Made by a program: the position numbers and the translations under genes | NCBI RefSeq assembly: GCF_030403745.1 | Contig: NZ_JAQMWP010000009.1 | Location: 186,001-250,000, forward strand | Direction of reading: 5' to 3' | DNA length: 64,000 bases | Origin: Streptomyces sp. S.PB5 | Lineage (GTDB): Bacteria; Actinomycetota; Actinomycetes; Streptomycetales; Streptomycetaceae | Part shown: positions 35,700 through 44,802 of the stretch, piece after piece | Numbering within the stretch: the first letter of the stretch is position 1 | Layout of the letters: each line of letters starts with the position of its first letter | The notes under the pieces: generated by a model | Seen by the model: only the letters and a program-made list of their open reading frames with translations | What the model was told of the DNA's origin: nothing | Database searches by the model: none

Positions 35700-36008
35700 A
35701 TGAACGCGCACCCGGATTCCGACTCCGACATACAGGAGGAGTACGACGACCAGGTCCTCGACGCCCGGCGGGCCCGCTGGACGGCGTCCGGGACCGGGGG
35801 ACTGCTGGCCCTGGTGGGCCTGGCGGCGTCGGCGCTCCGGCTGAGCGGTACGGCGCCCACGCTGGTGCCGGCCGCGTACGCCCTCGGCGCCGTGGTGTGT
35901 GCGCTCGCGGCGGTCCTCGGGGCGCGCGGGCGGACCCGGCGGGCGCTGTGGCTGCTGATCGGCGGAGTGATGGTGATGGCTCTGGGTGACCAGGTCGACC
36001 GAGGGTGA
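35700..36008 (+). CDS. Small membrane protein, 102 residues
   Basis: The product has an acidic N-terminus (HPDSDSDIQEEYDDQ) and then three hydrophobic segments (about residues 31-46, 53-72, 81-95). I recognise no family. ATG 35700 follows no obvious Shine-Dalgarno, so the start is provisional. It lies between the methyltransferase and the MMPL gene and is read toward the latter, 187 bp away. Confidence 0.65.
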   Translation: MNAHPDSDSDIQEEYDDQVLDARRARWTASGTGGLLALVGLAASALRLSGTAPTLVPAAYALGAVVCALAAVLGARGRTRRALWLLIGGVMVMALGDQVDRG

Positions 36009-36194
36009 CAGAGCGGCCGTTACTGTCCTGTGATCTGCCTCCCACTCCTGTGAATAAACCCACGAATGGCGTAAACGATCACTTCCGGCTGCAAGAGTGG
36101 TCCTTGCATTGCTCATGCGTTCTTTGCGGGCCGTTCACATGATGGGCGACTGTTCCCGGTCAAAGATCCATAAATCCACCCGGGAGCACGTTTC

Positions 36195-38450
36195 GTGGCA
36201 GCCCTCGCACGCTGGTGTGTCCAGCGCCGCCTCGTCGCCGTACTGCTGTGGCTCCTCGCCTTCGGCGGGGTGACCGCGGCCGCCGCCGTCACCGGCTCGG
36301 CGTACTCGAACGACTACGAGGTCCCCGGCACCGAGTCGGGCCGCGCCACCCAGCTGCTGCGGGAAGGCTTCCCGGAGCTCGGCGGCGACACCGACACCGT
36401 CGTCTGGCACACCACCTCCGGGACCGTCCGCGCCGCCACCGTCGAACAGACGATGACGCAGACGCTGGACCAGATCGCCGAACTGCCCGGAGTGGCCGCC
36501 GTCACCAGCCCGTACGACGTCCAGGGCGCGGCGCAGATCAGCGGGGACGGCCGTACCGCCTACGCCACCGTCATCTTCGACGACCGCGCCGAGGACATCG
36601 ACAAGGCCGAGGCGCAGGCCGTCGTCAGCACCGCCGAGGCGGCCGGGCGCGACGGGCTCGAGGTGGAGCTGGGCGGCAGTGCCATCGCGCTCACCGAGTC
36701 GTCCGGCGGGCATCTCGCCGAGGCCGTCGGGGTGCTCGTCGCCGCGGTCGTGCTCTTCCTCGCCTTCGGCTCCCTCGCCGCCTCGCTGCTGCCCATCGCC
36801 ACCGCACTGGTCAGCGTCGGCACGGCCTACGCCGGGATCGTGCTGCTCGGGCACGCGATGACGGTCGCCGACTTCGCACCCATGCTCGGGATTCTGATCG
36901 GGCTGGGCGTCGGCATCGACTACGCGCTGTTCATCGTGACCAGACACCGGCGCGGGCTGAAACGCGGCCTCGACGTCGGCGAGTCGATCACCAACGCCGT
37001 CGCGACCACCGGACGCGCGGTCGTCTTCGCGGGTGCCACGGTTTGCATCGCCCTGCTCGGGATGCTGATCCTGCGGCTGAGCTTCCTCAACGGCGTCGCG
37101 ATAGCCGCCTCGCTGACCGTCGTCCTCACCGTCGCCGCCTCCGTCACCCTGCTGCCCGCGCTGCTCTCCCTCATCGGCATGCGTGCCCTGAGCCGACGGG
37201 AACGGCGGCACCTGAACGAGCACGGGCCCCAGCCCGAACTGCCCACCGGGCTCGCCGCACGCTGGTCGGCGTTCGTGGAACGCCACCCCAAGCTGCTCGG
37301 CGCGATCGCGCTGGTCGTCATCACCGTCTTCGCCCTGCCCACCCTGGGCCTGCGGCTCGGCACCTCCGACCAGGGCAACAACCCCGAGACGTCCACCACC
37401 CGCCAGGCCTACGACCTCCTGGCCGACGGCTTCGGCGCCGGCGTCAACGGTCCGCTGACGCTGGTCACCCACGTCGACGGCGCCGAGGACAAGCTGCTCC
37501 TCGACAACCTCGACGCCACCATCCGCACCACCGAGGGCGTCGCCTCGGCGACGCCGGTGACCTACAACGCGGGCGGCGACACCGGGTACTTCACGATCGT
37601 CCCGGACTCCGCCCCGCAGTCCCAGCGGACCAGCGAGCTCGTCGACCGGCTGCGCTCCGAGGTGCTGCCCCGCGCGGAGACCGGAACCTCCCTCGACATC
37701 CAGGTCGGCGGGGTGACGGCGTCGTACGACGACTTCGCCGAGGTGATCGTCGGCAAGCTGCCGCTGTTCGTCGGGGTCGTCATCGGTCTGGGCTGCCTGC
37801 TGCTCCTGCTCGCCTTCCGGTCCGTCGGCATCCCGCTGAAGGCCGCCGCGATGAACGTCGCCGCGGTGGCCGCCGCGTTCGGGATCGTGGTCGCGATCTT
37901 CCAGTGGGGGTGGGGCAGCGAGTTCCTCGGCCTCGGCCGGGCCGGACCGATCGAGCCCTTCCTGCCCGTGATCATGGTGTCCGTGCTCTTCGGACTCTCC
38001 ATGGACTACCAGGTCTTCCTGGTCAGCCGGATGTACGAGGAGTGGCTGGAGACCGGCGACAACCGGCGGGCCGTCCGCGTCGGGCTCGCCGAGACCAGCC
38101 GGGTGATCAACTCCGCCGCGGTCATCATGATCTCGGTCTTCCTCGCCTTCGTCCTCAGCGGTGACCGGGTGATCGCGATGTTCGGCATCGCACTCGCCGC
38201 CGCCGTCGCTCTGGACGCCTTCGTCCTGCGGACCCTTCTCGTCCCCGCCCTGATGCATCTGCTCGGCGGCGCCAACTGGTGGCTGCCGGGCTGGCTGGAC
38301 CGCCGGATGCCCCGCATCAGCATCGAGCCTCCTGAATCCCGGGCCGCCCATGAAAGGGTGGACGCCGTCGTGGGTGACATCGACGACATCGACGACATCG
38401 AGGACATCGAGAAGGAGCGGGACGAGGATGTACGCGACATCGCTGGGTGA
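36195..38450 (+). CDS. MMPL-family (RND-type) membrane transporter
   Basis: A 751-residue inner-membrane transporter with two repeats, each a span, a large extracytoplasmic loop and five or six spans. The proton-relay region of the first repeat is GVGIDYALFIVTRHRRGL and of the second SMDYQVFLVSRMYEEW, both typical of MMPL proteins that export lipids or drugs. The last 30 residues form a repeated acidic tail (DDIDDIEDIEKERDED). GTG 36195 has GGGAG upstream. A GNAT gene overlaps the 3' end by 23 bp. The substrate is unknown. Confidence 0.92.
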   Translation: MAALARWCVQRRLVAVLLWLLAFGGVTAAAAVTGSAYSNDYEVPGTESGRATQLLREGFPELGGDTDTVVWHTTSGTVRAATVEQTMTQTLDQIAELPGVAAVTSPYDVQGAAQISGDGRTAYATVIFDDRAEDIDKAEAQAVVSTAEAAGRDGLEVELGGSAIALTESSGGHLAEAVGVLVAAVVLFLAFGSLAASLLPIATALVSVGTAYAGIVLLGHAMTVADFAPMLGILIGLGVGIDYALFIVTRHRRGLKRGLDVGESITNAVATTGRAVVFAGATVCIALLGMLILRLSFLNGVAIAASLTVVLTVAASVTLLPALLSLIGMRALSRRERRHLNEHGPQPELPTGLAARWSAFVERHPKLLGAIALVVITVFALPTLGLRLGTSDQGNNPETSTTRQAYDLLADGFGAGVNGPLTLVTHVDGAEDKLLLDNLDATIRTTEGVASATPVTYNAGGDTGYFTIVPDSAPQSQRTSELVDRLRSEVLPRAETGTSLDIQVGGVTASYDDFAEVIVGKLPLFVGVVIGLGCLLLLLAFRSVGIPLKAAAMNVAAVAAAFGIVVAIFQWGWGSEFLGLGRAGPIEPFLPVIMVSVLFGLSMDYQVFLVSRMYEEWLETGDNRRAVRVGLAETSRVINSAAVIMISVFLAFVLSGDRVIAMFGIALAAAVALDAFVLRTLLVPALMHLLGGANWWLPGWLDRRMPRISIEPPESRAAHERVDAVVGDIDDIDDIEDIEKERDEDVRDIAG

Positions 38451-39000
38451 CGGCGCCGAACTGCGGCCCCTGGAGCCCTGGCACGCCGAGGAGTTCCTCG
38501 CGAACCTGGAGCGCGGTCGGGAGTTCATCGGGCAGTTCATCCCCTTCGGCTCCGCGGTCGTCGACGTGGAGTCCGCGCGGGAGACGCTCCAGCGCTACGC
38601 CCGGATGCGCGCCGACGACACCGGCGGTTACCACGGCATCTGGCTGGACGGAAAGCTCGTGGGCGGGGTGCTCACCCTCAACTTCGACGCCGCCCAGGGC
38701 AACGCCGAGGTCGGCTGCTGGCTGGAACGCGCCGCCACCGGGCGCGGGCTGATCACCCGCGCGATGCGGCTCCTCATCGACTGGTGCGTCGAGGAACGCG
38801 GCATCCACCGGGTCGAATGGGTCGCCGCCGCGGGCAACACCGCGAGCCTCAACGTCGCCCGGCGGCTGGGATTGACCCGCGACGGCGTCCGCCGGCAGGC
38901 CCACCTCTATCGTGGGGTGCGGCACGATCTCGAGGTTTGGTCGGTGCTGGCGCCCGAGTGGCGTGAGGCACGCGCGCGTGCCGCCCACAACGATCATTAA
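38428..39000 (+). CDS. GNAT acetyltransferase (RimJ/RimL-like)
   Basis: This 190-residue acetyl-CoA-dependent acetyltransferase has the RimJ/RimL layout. It has an N-terminal RPLEPWHAEEF, a GIWLDGKLVGGVLTL strand, the acetyl-CoA-binding GCWLERAATGRGLITRAM region, and VEWVAAAGNTASLNVARRLGL. ATG 38428 lies inside the end of the MMPL gene (23-bp overlap) with an AAGGAG about 11 nt before it, so translation is coupled. It may modify a protein or a small molecule. Confidence 0.92.
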   Translation: MYATSLGDGAELRPLEPWHAEEFLANLERGREFIGQFIPFGSAVVDVESARETLQRYARMRADDTGGYHGIWLDGKLVGGVLTLNFDAAQGNAEVGCWLERAATGRGLITRAMRLLIDWCVEERGIHRVEWVAAAGNTASLNVARRLGLTRDGVRRQAHLYRGVRHDLEVWSVLAPEWREARARAAHNDH

Positions 39001-39035
39001 GAGACCTCTCAGACGACGTACGTACGGTGCGAGGT

Positions 39036-39650
39036 ATGGGAACCAAGACTGCTGACGAGACCGGGGCCGAGACGGGCCCCGAGGCGACGACCGACGAGGA
39101 GAAGGTGGACGTCACCAAGGCTGACGTCACGAAGACCGACGCCACCGACGCCGACGCCACCGACGAGGTGACCGAGGCCGGCTCCGGGGCCGAGGGCGAC
39201 GACTCCGAGGACGACGGCGAGGCCGAGGGCCTCGCCGAGAAGGAGCAGGAGGGTCCCACCGGCGTCGGCCAGGGCGCGGCGGCCGTGGTGTCCGCAGCAC
39301 TCGGCCTGGTCTCCCTGACCGGTGGCTGGATCGGCACCGTCGCCTCCGCCCGCGAGAACCTCGTGGGCCAGCTGGAGACCGCGTCGACCGCGAGCGTCGC
39401 CAAGCAGGTCAAGGAGATCTACGGCGACGCCTGGCAGGCGTCCGCGCTGTGGGCCGGCCTCTTCGCGCTGGTCGCGCTGATCGTGGGCGTCCTCGTGCTG
39501 ATCCGGCCCGCCTTCGGGGCGCCCGGCAAGCCGCAGGCCGTGTGGATCAAGTCGGTCGCCTGGGGCGGTGTCGCGCTCGGCGTCATCGGCCTGCTCCTGG
39601 CCGTGCTCAAGTACACCGACGTCCTGCTCGGACTGCCCTCCGCAAGCTGA
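39036..39650 (+). CDS. Membrane protein with acidic low-complexity N-terminus
   Basis: Of 204 residues, the first 80 are Asp/Glu/Thr-rich with a repeated DATD/TKTDVTK pattern. The rest has about three membrane spans (VVSAALGLVSLTGG, LWAGLFALVALIVGVLVL, VALGVIGLLLAVLKY). No family is recognised. ATG 39036 has a GAGG upstream; GTG 39027 would add three residues. It follows the GNAT gene by 35 bp and precedes a hairpin. Confidence 0.72.
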   Translation: MGTKTADETGAETGPEATTDEEKVDVTKADVTKTDATDADATDEVTEAGSGAEGDDSEDDGEAEGLAEKEQEGPTGVGQGAAAVVSAALGLVSLTGGWIGTVASARENLVGQLETASTASVAKQVKEIYGDAWQASALWAGLFALVALIVGVLVLIRPAFGAPGKPQAVWIKSVAWGGVALGVIGLLLAVLKYTDVLLGLPSAS

Positions 39651-39678
39651 ACCACCGCAGGTCCCGAGGGGTCTTAGG

Positions 39679-39702
39679 GCTGCCGTAAGCACCTTACGCA
39701 GC
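39679..39702 (+). terminator. Hairpin after the acidic membrane-protein gene
   Basis: GCTGCCGTAAG and CTTACGCAGC pair with one bulged C and a 3-nt loop. It lies 28 bp after the gene, and no T-run follows. Confidence 0.5.
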
Positions 39703-39846
39703 GCCTGAGGCCCCTTAGGCATGTCTAAGGCCCCACCGGCCGCCGAAGATGCGGAACTCTCCCGATGTGGCGGACCCACCTTGGAGACGAAGGTTGAGGC
39801 ATCGCAGAAAGCGAAGCACGAAACCGGTTCTCACAAGGGACACACC

Positions 39847-40032
39847 ATGAACGAGATCGCCCTCATCCAGGTCCGCACCGACGAACTCATCCGCCAGGCC
39901 GACCACGAGCGCCTGGTCCGTGAGGCCCTCCGCGGCCGCCGCGCCGCTCGACTCGAGGCCGCCCGCAAGGAGGCGGAGAGCGAGTCGCATACCAGGCGCC
40001 ACCGCCGGCTCCGGTTCCTGCGCGCGGCGTGA
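39847..40032 (+). CDS. Small basic protein upstream of LAL regulator, 61 residues
   Basis: The product begins MNEIALIQVRTDELIRQADH and continues with an Arg/Glu-rich helix and a basic end (RRHRRLRFLRAA). AAGGGA stands 8 nt before ATG 39847. Its stop overlaps the start of the large LuxR regulator as GTGA, so the two are translationally linked. It looks like an all-helical, possibly coiled-coil or nucleic-acid-binding, protein. No known family. Confidence 0.78.
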   Translation: MNEIALIQVRTDELIRQADHERLVREALRGRRAARLEAARKEAESESHTRRHRRLRFLRAA

Positions 40033-43000
40033 GCGCCGGGGGGAGGGAGGACGGCCGCACATCGCATGGCGAAGCGGCCGTCCTCCGGAAGACCGAGGCA
40101 CAGAAACCCGAGGCACAGAAACCCGAGGCACAGAAACCCGCGTCACAGAAACCCGCGTCACAGAAATCCGACGCCGTCCCGCACGCCGGGGCGGCGTCGG
40201 ACCCCGTTGAGCCGAACACCGCGACCCCTGTGACGGGCGAGGCGTCCAAGATCGCGCTGCGAGCGAAATCCGGTGCCGCGCTGTCGGACCTGCGTGCGAT
40301 GCTCGGGCCCGTGGAGACCAGGTCCGTCAGTCCCGTGTTCGTCGGTCGCACCGATGAGCTGAACACCTTGAACGAGGCGCTCGCCCGCGCCGCCGCCGGT
40401 GAGCCCCAGGCGCTGCTCATCGGTGGTGAGGCAGGCGTCGGAAAGACGCGCCTCGTAGAGGAGTTCGCCACCGCCGCCGGCCGGCAGGGCGCCGTCGTCG
40501 CGCTCGGCGGCTGTGTCGAGATCGGCGCCGACGAGCTGCCCTTCGCCCCGTTCTCCACCGCCCTGCGCGCCCTGCGCCGGGAACTGCGGGACGAGATGGC
40601 CGCCGCGGCCGCGGGCCAGGAGGAGGAACTGGCCCGGCTCCTGCCCGAACTGGGCGAGGCACCCTCGGGCCGGCACGACGAACAGAGCATGGCCCGCCTC
40701 TTCGAACTCACCGCCCGCCTCCTGGAACGCGCCGCCGCCGACCGCACCGTCGTCGTCGCCCTGGAGGACCTGCACTGGGCCGACGCCTCCACCCGCCACC
40801 TCCTGTCCTATCTGTTCCGCACCCTGCGCACCGGCCGCCTCCTCGTCCTCGCCACCTATCGCGCCGACGACATCCACCGCCGCCACCCGCTGCGCCCCCT
40901 GCTCGCCGAACTCGACCGGCTGCGCACCGTCCGCCGCCTGGAACTCGGCCGCTTCAACCGCACCGAGGTCGGCCGCCAGATCGCCGGCATCCTCGCCGCC
41001 GAACCCGAACCGGCCACGGTCGACGACATCTTCGAACGCTCCGACGGCAACGCCTTCTTCGTCGAAGAACTCGCCGTCGCCGCCCACGAGGGCTGTTGCA
41101 CCGGACTCACCGACTCCCTCCGCGACCTGCTCCTGGTCCGTGTCGAAGGCCTGCCCGAGAGCGCCCAGCGGGTCGCCCGGGTCGTCGCCGAGGGCGGCTC
41201 CACCGTCGAGTACCGGCTGATCGCCGCCGTCGCCCAGCTCGCCGAGGACGACCTCATCGAGGCGCTGCGTGCCGCCGTGAACGCCAGCATCCTCAGCGCC
41301 GCACCCGACGACGACGGTTACCGCTTCCGCCACTCCCTGGTCCGCGAGGCCGTCAGCGACGACCTGCTGCCCGGCGAACGCTCCCGCCTCAACCGCCGCT
41401 ACGCCGAAGCCCTGGAGGCCGATCCCACGCTCGTGGCCGCCGGCGCCCGCGTGATGCGCCTGGCCAGCTACTGGTACCACGCCCATGACGCCGCCAAGGC
41501 CCTGCCCGCCGTCCTCGAAGCCTCCGCCACCGCCCGCCGCCGGCACGCCTACTCCGAACAACTCAGGCTCCTGGAACGCGCGATGGAGCTCTGGGACACC
41601 GCCCCCGAATCCATTCGTGCCACCCTGCGCCCCGTCGACTACACCGAGGTGTACCCGCCCTGCGGCTGCGACCCCGCCACCACCCCTCTGCACTACCTCG
41701 ACCTGATGGCCGAGGCCGCGGTCGCCGGCCGGCTCTGCGGCGAGCGCGAACGCGCCCTGAAGATCACCAAGCGCGCCCTGCACCTCCTGGAGGAGGAAGG
41801 GGACCCGCTGCGCAGCGCCTGGTTCTGGGTCCAGCGCTCCCGGCTGATCCAGGCCCTCGCCCGCGGCGACGGCTGGGAGGAACTGGCCACCGCCCAGGAA
41901 CTGGTGCGCGGTCTGCCGCCCTCCGAGGTGCATGCCGAGGTCCTCTCCAACATCGCCAACTGGTCCCTGGTGCACGTCCCCGGCCCGGACGCCTTCGCCG
42001 CCGCCGAACGTGCCGTGGAGTACGCCCGCATGGTCGGCGCCCGGGAGACCGAGATGTCCGCCCGGCTCACCCACGGCAGCCTCCTGGTCCACTCCGGCGA
42101 CCTGACGGCAGGGCTCGCCGAGATGCATGAGGTCAAGCGGCAGACGGTCGAGGACGGCCTCTCCGCCGTCGCGGCCCGGGTCTATGTGAATCTGCCGGAC
42201 GCCCTCGAAGCTGTCGGCCGCTCTGCCGAGGCCGTCCCCATCCTGGAGGAAGGCATCGCCTACACCCGGAAGGTCGGCCTCCTGGACAGCGAGGCCTGGG
42301 CCTGGGGCAATCTCGCCGAATCCCTCTACAGCCTGGGCCGCTGGGACGAGTCCGCCGCAGCCGCCGGCAAGGCACAGCATGTCGGCCAGAGCGCCAAGCC
42401 CCGCGGCTTCCACGCCCTCCTGCGCGCCGAACTCGCCCTCGCCCGCGGCGACCTGGCCGAGGCCGGTCTCCAACTGGCCGCGTCCCGAGGCCACTTCGGC
42501 GCCCATGACCGGCCACCCCAGAACGAACTGCCTCTCACCCGCATAGGCATCGGCATCGCCGCGGGTGAGGGCCGCCTCCTGGACGCCCGCGCCGAACTCG
42601 AACGCATCGCCGGCGCAGGCTTCCCGCCCGACACCCAGCGCTACGCCTGGCCCCTCCTCCTGACCGCCGCCGAAATGGAGGCCGACACCCTCGGCCTGCC
42701 CGCCGCCGACCCCGGTCGCGCCGAGACCCTGGAGACCATCCGCAAGGCCGCCAAGACCCTGGTCACCAATGTCCCCGTCTGGCAGGCCCATGAACGCTGG
42801 GTCCGCGCCGAGCTCCTGCGCGCCGAGGGCCACAGCGACCCCGACGACTGGTCCGAGGTGACCGCCGCCTTCGAGTGCCTGGACCGCCCCTACGACCTTG
42901 CCCGCGTCCGCCACCGCCTCGCCGAGTCCCTCCTTGCGACCGGCGGCGACGACGAACGCGACCGCGCCACGGAGCTGCTCCGCCTCGCCAACGCCGTCGC

Positions 43001-43343
43001 CGACCACCTCGGCGCCCGCCCGCTGTCCGACTCCGTCAGCCGCCTCGCCCAGCGCGCCCGCCTCACCCTGGCCCACACCCCGAAGCAGAGCCTGGACCCC
43101 GGCGACCCCGCAGAGGTCCTCGGCCTCACCGGACGGGAGCGCGATGTGCTGCGCCTGGTCTCCGCCGGCCGCACCAACCGCCAGATCGCCGAGGAACTCT
43201 TCATCTCCCCGAAGACGGCCAGCGTCCATGTGTCGAACATCCTCGCCAAGCTCGGCGTCTCGGGCCGGGGCGAGGCGGCGGCGGTGGCCCACCGGCTGGG
43301 GCTGTTCCCTCCGGAACGGGCCATGGGCCGAACGGCGGGATGA
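40029..43343 (+). CDS. LAL-family LuxR transcriptional regulator
   Basis: A large regulator of up to 1104 residues. A Lys/Gln/Pro-rich N-terminus is followed by an AAA ATPase domain with Walker A GGEAGVGKT at residues 132-140. A long helical repeat region (TPR-like) follows, then a C-terminal LuxR helix-turn-helix (LTGRERDVLRLVSAGRTNRQ). It binds DNA and probably hydrolyses ATP on an unknown signal. GTG 40029 overlaps the upstream gene but lacks a Shine-Dalgarno. The family core begins near residue 92 (MLGPVETRSV), so a shorter start is possible. The N-terminal array contains five 15-bp repeats. Confidence 0.9.
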   Translation: MSAGGREDGRTSHGEAAVLRKTEAQKPEAQKPEAQKPASQKPASQKSDAVPHAGAASDPVEPNTATPVTGEASKIALRAKSGAALSDLRAMLGPVETRSVSPVFVGRTDELNTLNEALARAAAGEPQALLIGGEAGVGKTRLVEEFATAAGRQGAVVALGGCVEIGADELPFAPFSTALRALRRELRDEMAAAAAGQEEELARLLPELGEAPSGRHDEQSMARLFELTARLLERAAADRTVVVALEDLHWADASTRHLLSYLFRTLRTGRLLVLATYRADDIHRRHPLRPLLAELDRLRTVRRLELGRFNRTEVGRQIAGILAAEPEPATVDDIFERSDGNAFFVEELAVAAHEGCCTGLTDSLRDLLLVRVEGLPESAQRVARVVAEGGSTVEYRLIAAVAQLAEDDLIEALRAAVNASILSAAPDDDGYRFRHSLVREAVSDDLLPGERSRLNRRYAEALEADPTLVAAGARVMRLASYWYHAHDAAKALPAVLEASATARRRHAYSEQLRLLERAMELWDTAPESIRATLRPVDYTEVYPPCGCDPATTPLHYLDLMAEAAVAGRLCGERERALKITKRALHLLEEEGDPLRSAWFWVQRSRLIQALARGDGWEELATAQELVRGLPPSEVHAEVLSNIANWSLVHVPGPDAFAAAERAVEYARMVGARETEMSARLTHGSLLVHSGDLTAGLAEMHEVKRQTVEDGLSAVAARVYVNLPDALEAVGRSAEAVPILEEGIAYTRKVGLLDSEAWAWGNLAESLYSLGRWDESAAAAGKAQHVGQSAKPRGFHALLRAELALARGDLAEAGLQLAASRGHFGAHDRPPQNELPLTRIGIGIAAGEGRLLDARAELERIAGAGFPPDTQRYAWPLLLTAAEMEADTLGLPAADPGRAETLETIRKAAKTLVTNVPVWQAHERWVRAELLRAEGHSDPDDWSEVTAAFECLDRPYDLARVRHRLAESLLATGGDDERDRATELLRLANAVADHLGARPLSDSVSRLAQRARLTLAHTPKQSLDPGDPAEVLGLTGRERDVLRLVSAGRTNRQIAEELFISPKTASVHVSNILAKLGVSGRGEAAAVAHRLGLFPPERAMGRTAG
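40095..40169 (+). repeat. 15-bp coding tandem repeat (EAQKP/ASQKP)
   Basis: Five consecutive 15-bp units lie in the N-terminal coding part of the LAL regulator. Three are identical GAGGCACAGAAACCC and two diverged GCGTCACAGAAAYCC. They encode EAQKP three times, then ASQKP and ASQKS. Confidence 0.9.
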
Positions 43344-43381
43344 GACTTACGCTGTAAAGGACCCCGGCTGAGGGAGGACCC

Positions 43382-43570
43382 GTGTTCAACGCCTTCGAGG
43401 AACTCTTCTCCCCGGGCCGAAAGCACACCCAGGACGAACAGAACCGGCTCGAACTGACCCGGGAGGACGTCGGCGACGGCGACCCCGGGCGCGGTCCGAT
43501 AGATCTTTCGTCCGGGAAGGTGGTCGTGCGACCGCCGAAGCCGCAGGAGGACGAGTCCACGCAGGAGTGA
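43382..43570 (+). CDS. DUF6191-type small protein
   Basis: A 62-residue polar protein begins MFNAFEELFSPGRKHTQDEQ, with GDGDPGRGPIDLSSGKVVVRPP at its end, the pattern I associate with DUF6191 in Streptomyces. GAGGGAGGA lies before the GTG start. It follows the LAL regulator by 38 bp and faces a convergent dehydrogenase gene. Function unknown. Confidence 0.8.
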   Translation: MFNAFEELFSPGRKHTQDEQNRLELTREDVGDGDPGRGPIDLSSGKVVVRPPKPQEDESTQE

Positions 43571-43578
43571 CGGCCGGG

Positions 43579-44784
43579 TCAGCTCACCTGTATCTCCAGG
43601 ATCCGGTCGTCCCCGTCCTTCGGGTTTCCCCTCCCGTCCGTGTTGCTGGTGATCAGCCACAGCTTGTCGCCGCCCGCCGACACCACCGTGCGCAGCCGGC
43701 CGTGGTCGCCCTCCAGGAACGCCTCCGGATCGGCCGATGCCTCCGTGCCGTTGAGAGGTATGCGCCACAGGCGCTGGCCCTTCAGACCCGCCATCCAGAT
43801 CGAGCCCTCGGCGTAGGCGATACCGCTGGGGGAGGCGTCGTCCGTGGCCCACTGGGCTGTCGGGTCAATGAAGTCGCCCTCGTCGGACGTGCCCTCGGCC
43901 TCGGGCCAGCCGTAGTTGCCGCCCGGCTCGATGGCGTTCAGCTCGTCCCAGGTGTCCTGGCCGAACTCCGAGGCGAACAGGCGCTGCTTGGAGTCCCAGG
44001 CCAGGCCCTGCACATTGCGGTGGCCGTAGGAGTACACCGCGGAGTCCGGGAACGGGTTGCCGGGGGCCGGGTCGCCCTCCGGCGTCAGCCGCAGGATCTT
44101 GCCGCCCAGGGACTTCTTGTCCTGGGAGAGGCCCTCGTCGCCGCTCTCGCCCGTGCCCGCGTACAGCATGTCGTCCGGGCCGAAGGCGATCCGGCCCCCG
44201 TTGTGGACAAAGCCCTTGGGGATGCCCTTGAAGACGGTGTCCGGGGCGCCCAGCTGCTCGCCGGCGGGCTTCTTCTCCTCGTACAGCATGCGGACGATGC
44301 GGTTGTCCGAGGCCGAGGTGAAGTAGGCGTACACCATGTGGTCAGAGGCGTACTCCGGGGACAGCGCGAGGCCCATGAGCCCGCCCTCGCCGGCCGGGGA
44401 GACGCCCGGCACCTCGCCCAGCTCGGTCTTCTTGCAGGTCTCCCCGTCGACCCGGGTGATCGTCGCGTCGTCGCGGGAGGAGACCAGCAGATCGCCGTCG
44501 GGCAGCGGGGCCACGCCCCAGGGGGTGTCCAGGCCGGTGGCGACGGTCCGGAGCACCTTCACCGACCCCTTGGCGGGCGGGGTCTCCTCGGCGGCCTGCT
44601 GAGTAGGGGAGGACTCCGATGCCGTACCACCGCTCGGTGGCGTACCGCCGTCGGACGACGCGCCGCCGCCGTCGTCCGAGGAGCATCCGGCCGTCAGCAG
44701 GAGGGCGGTCGCGGCCAGCACGGCCGATACAGCTCGCCGTCGCTCGATCTCGGTCCCTTCGAAGCGGCGGGTTCTACTTGTCAT
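43579..44784 (-). CDS. PQQ-dependent sugar dehydrogenase-like lipoprotein (GSDH/sorbosone dehydrogenase family)
   Basis: An extracytoplasmic lipoprotein of about 401 residues. The lipobox TAGC places the lipidated cysteine at residue 34, followed by a Ser/Thr/Gly-rich linker. A six-bladed propeller with DTPWGVAPLPDG, GLMGLALSPEY, NGGRIAFGPDD and YSYGHRNVQGL matches the glucose/sorbosone dehydrogenase family. ATG 44784 has a GAGG about 10 nt upstream; a GTG at 44802 would add six residues. A PQQ cofactor is inferred, as is the sugar. Confidence 0.9.
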   Translation of the reverse strand: MTSRTRRFEGTEIERRRAVSAVLAATALLLTAGCSSDDGGGASSDGGTPPSGGTASESSPTQQAAEETPPAKGSVKVLRTVATGLDTPWGVAPLPDGDLLVSSRDDATITRVDGETCKKTELGEVPGVSPAGEGGLMGLALSPEYASDHMVYAYFTSASDNRIVRMLYEEKKPAGEQLGAPDTVFKGIPKGFVHNGGRIAFGPDDMLYAGTGESGDEGLSQDKKSLGGKILRLTPEGDPAPGNPFPDSAVYSYGHRNVQGLAWDSKQRLFASEFGQDTWDELNAIEPGGNYGWPEAEGTSDEGDFIDPTAQWATDDASPSGIAYAEGSIWMAGLKGQRLWRIPLNGTEASADPEAFLEGDHGRLRTVVSAGGDKLWLITSNTDGRGNPKDGDDRILEIQVS

Positions 44785-44802
44785 ACACCGCTCGCGCCTC
44801 AC

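Noticed and set aside
36135..38540. Minus-strand open frame opposite the MMPL gene
   Set aside because: Acidic, Gly-rich shadow with no start signal; the MMPL frame has membrane spans and family motifs.
40095..40169. Short direct repeats as a possible CRISPR array
   Set aside because: Units are contiguous, 15 bp, without spacers, and stay in frame in a coding region.
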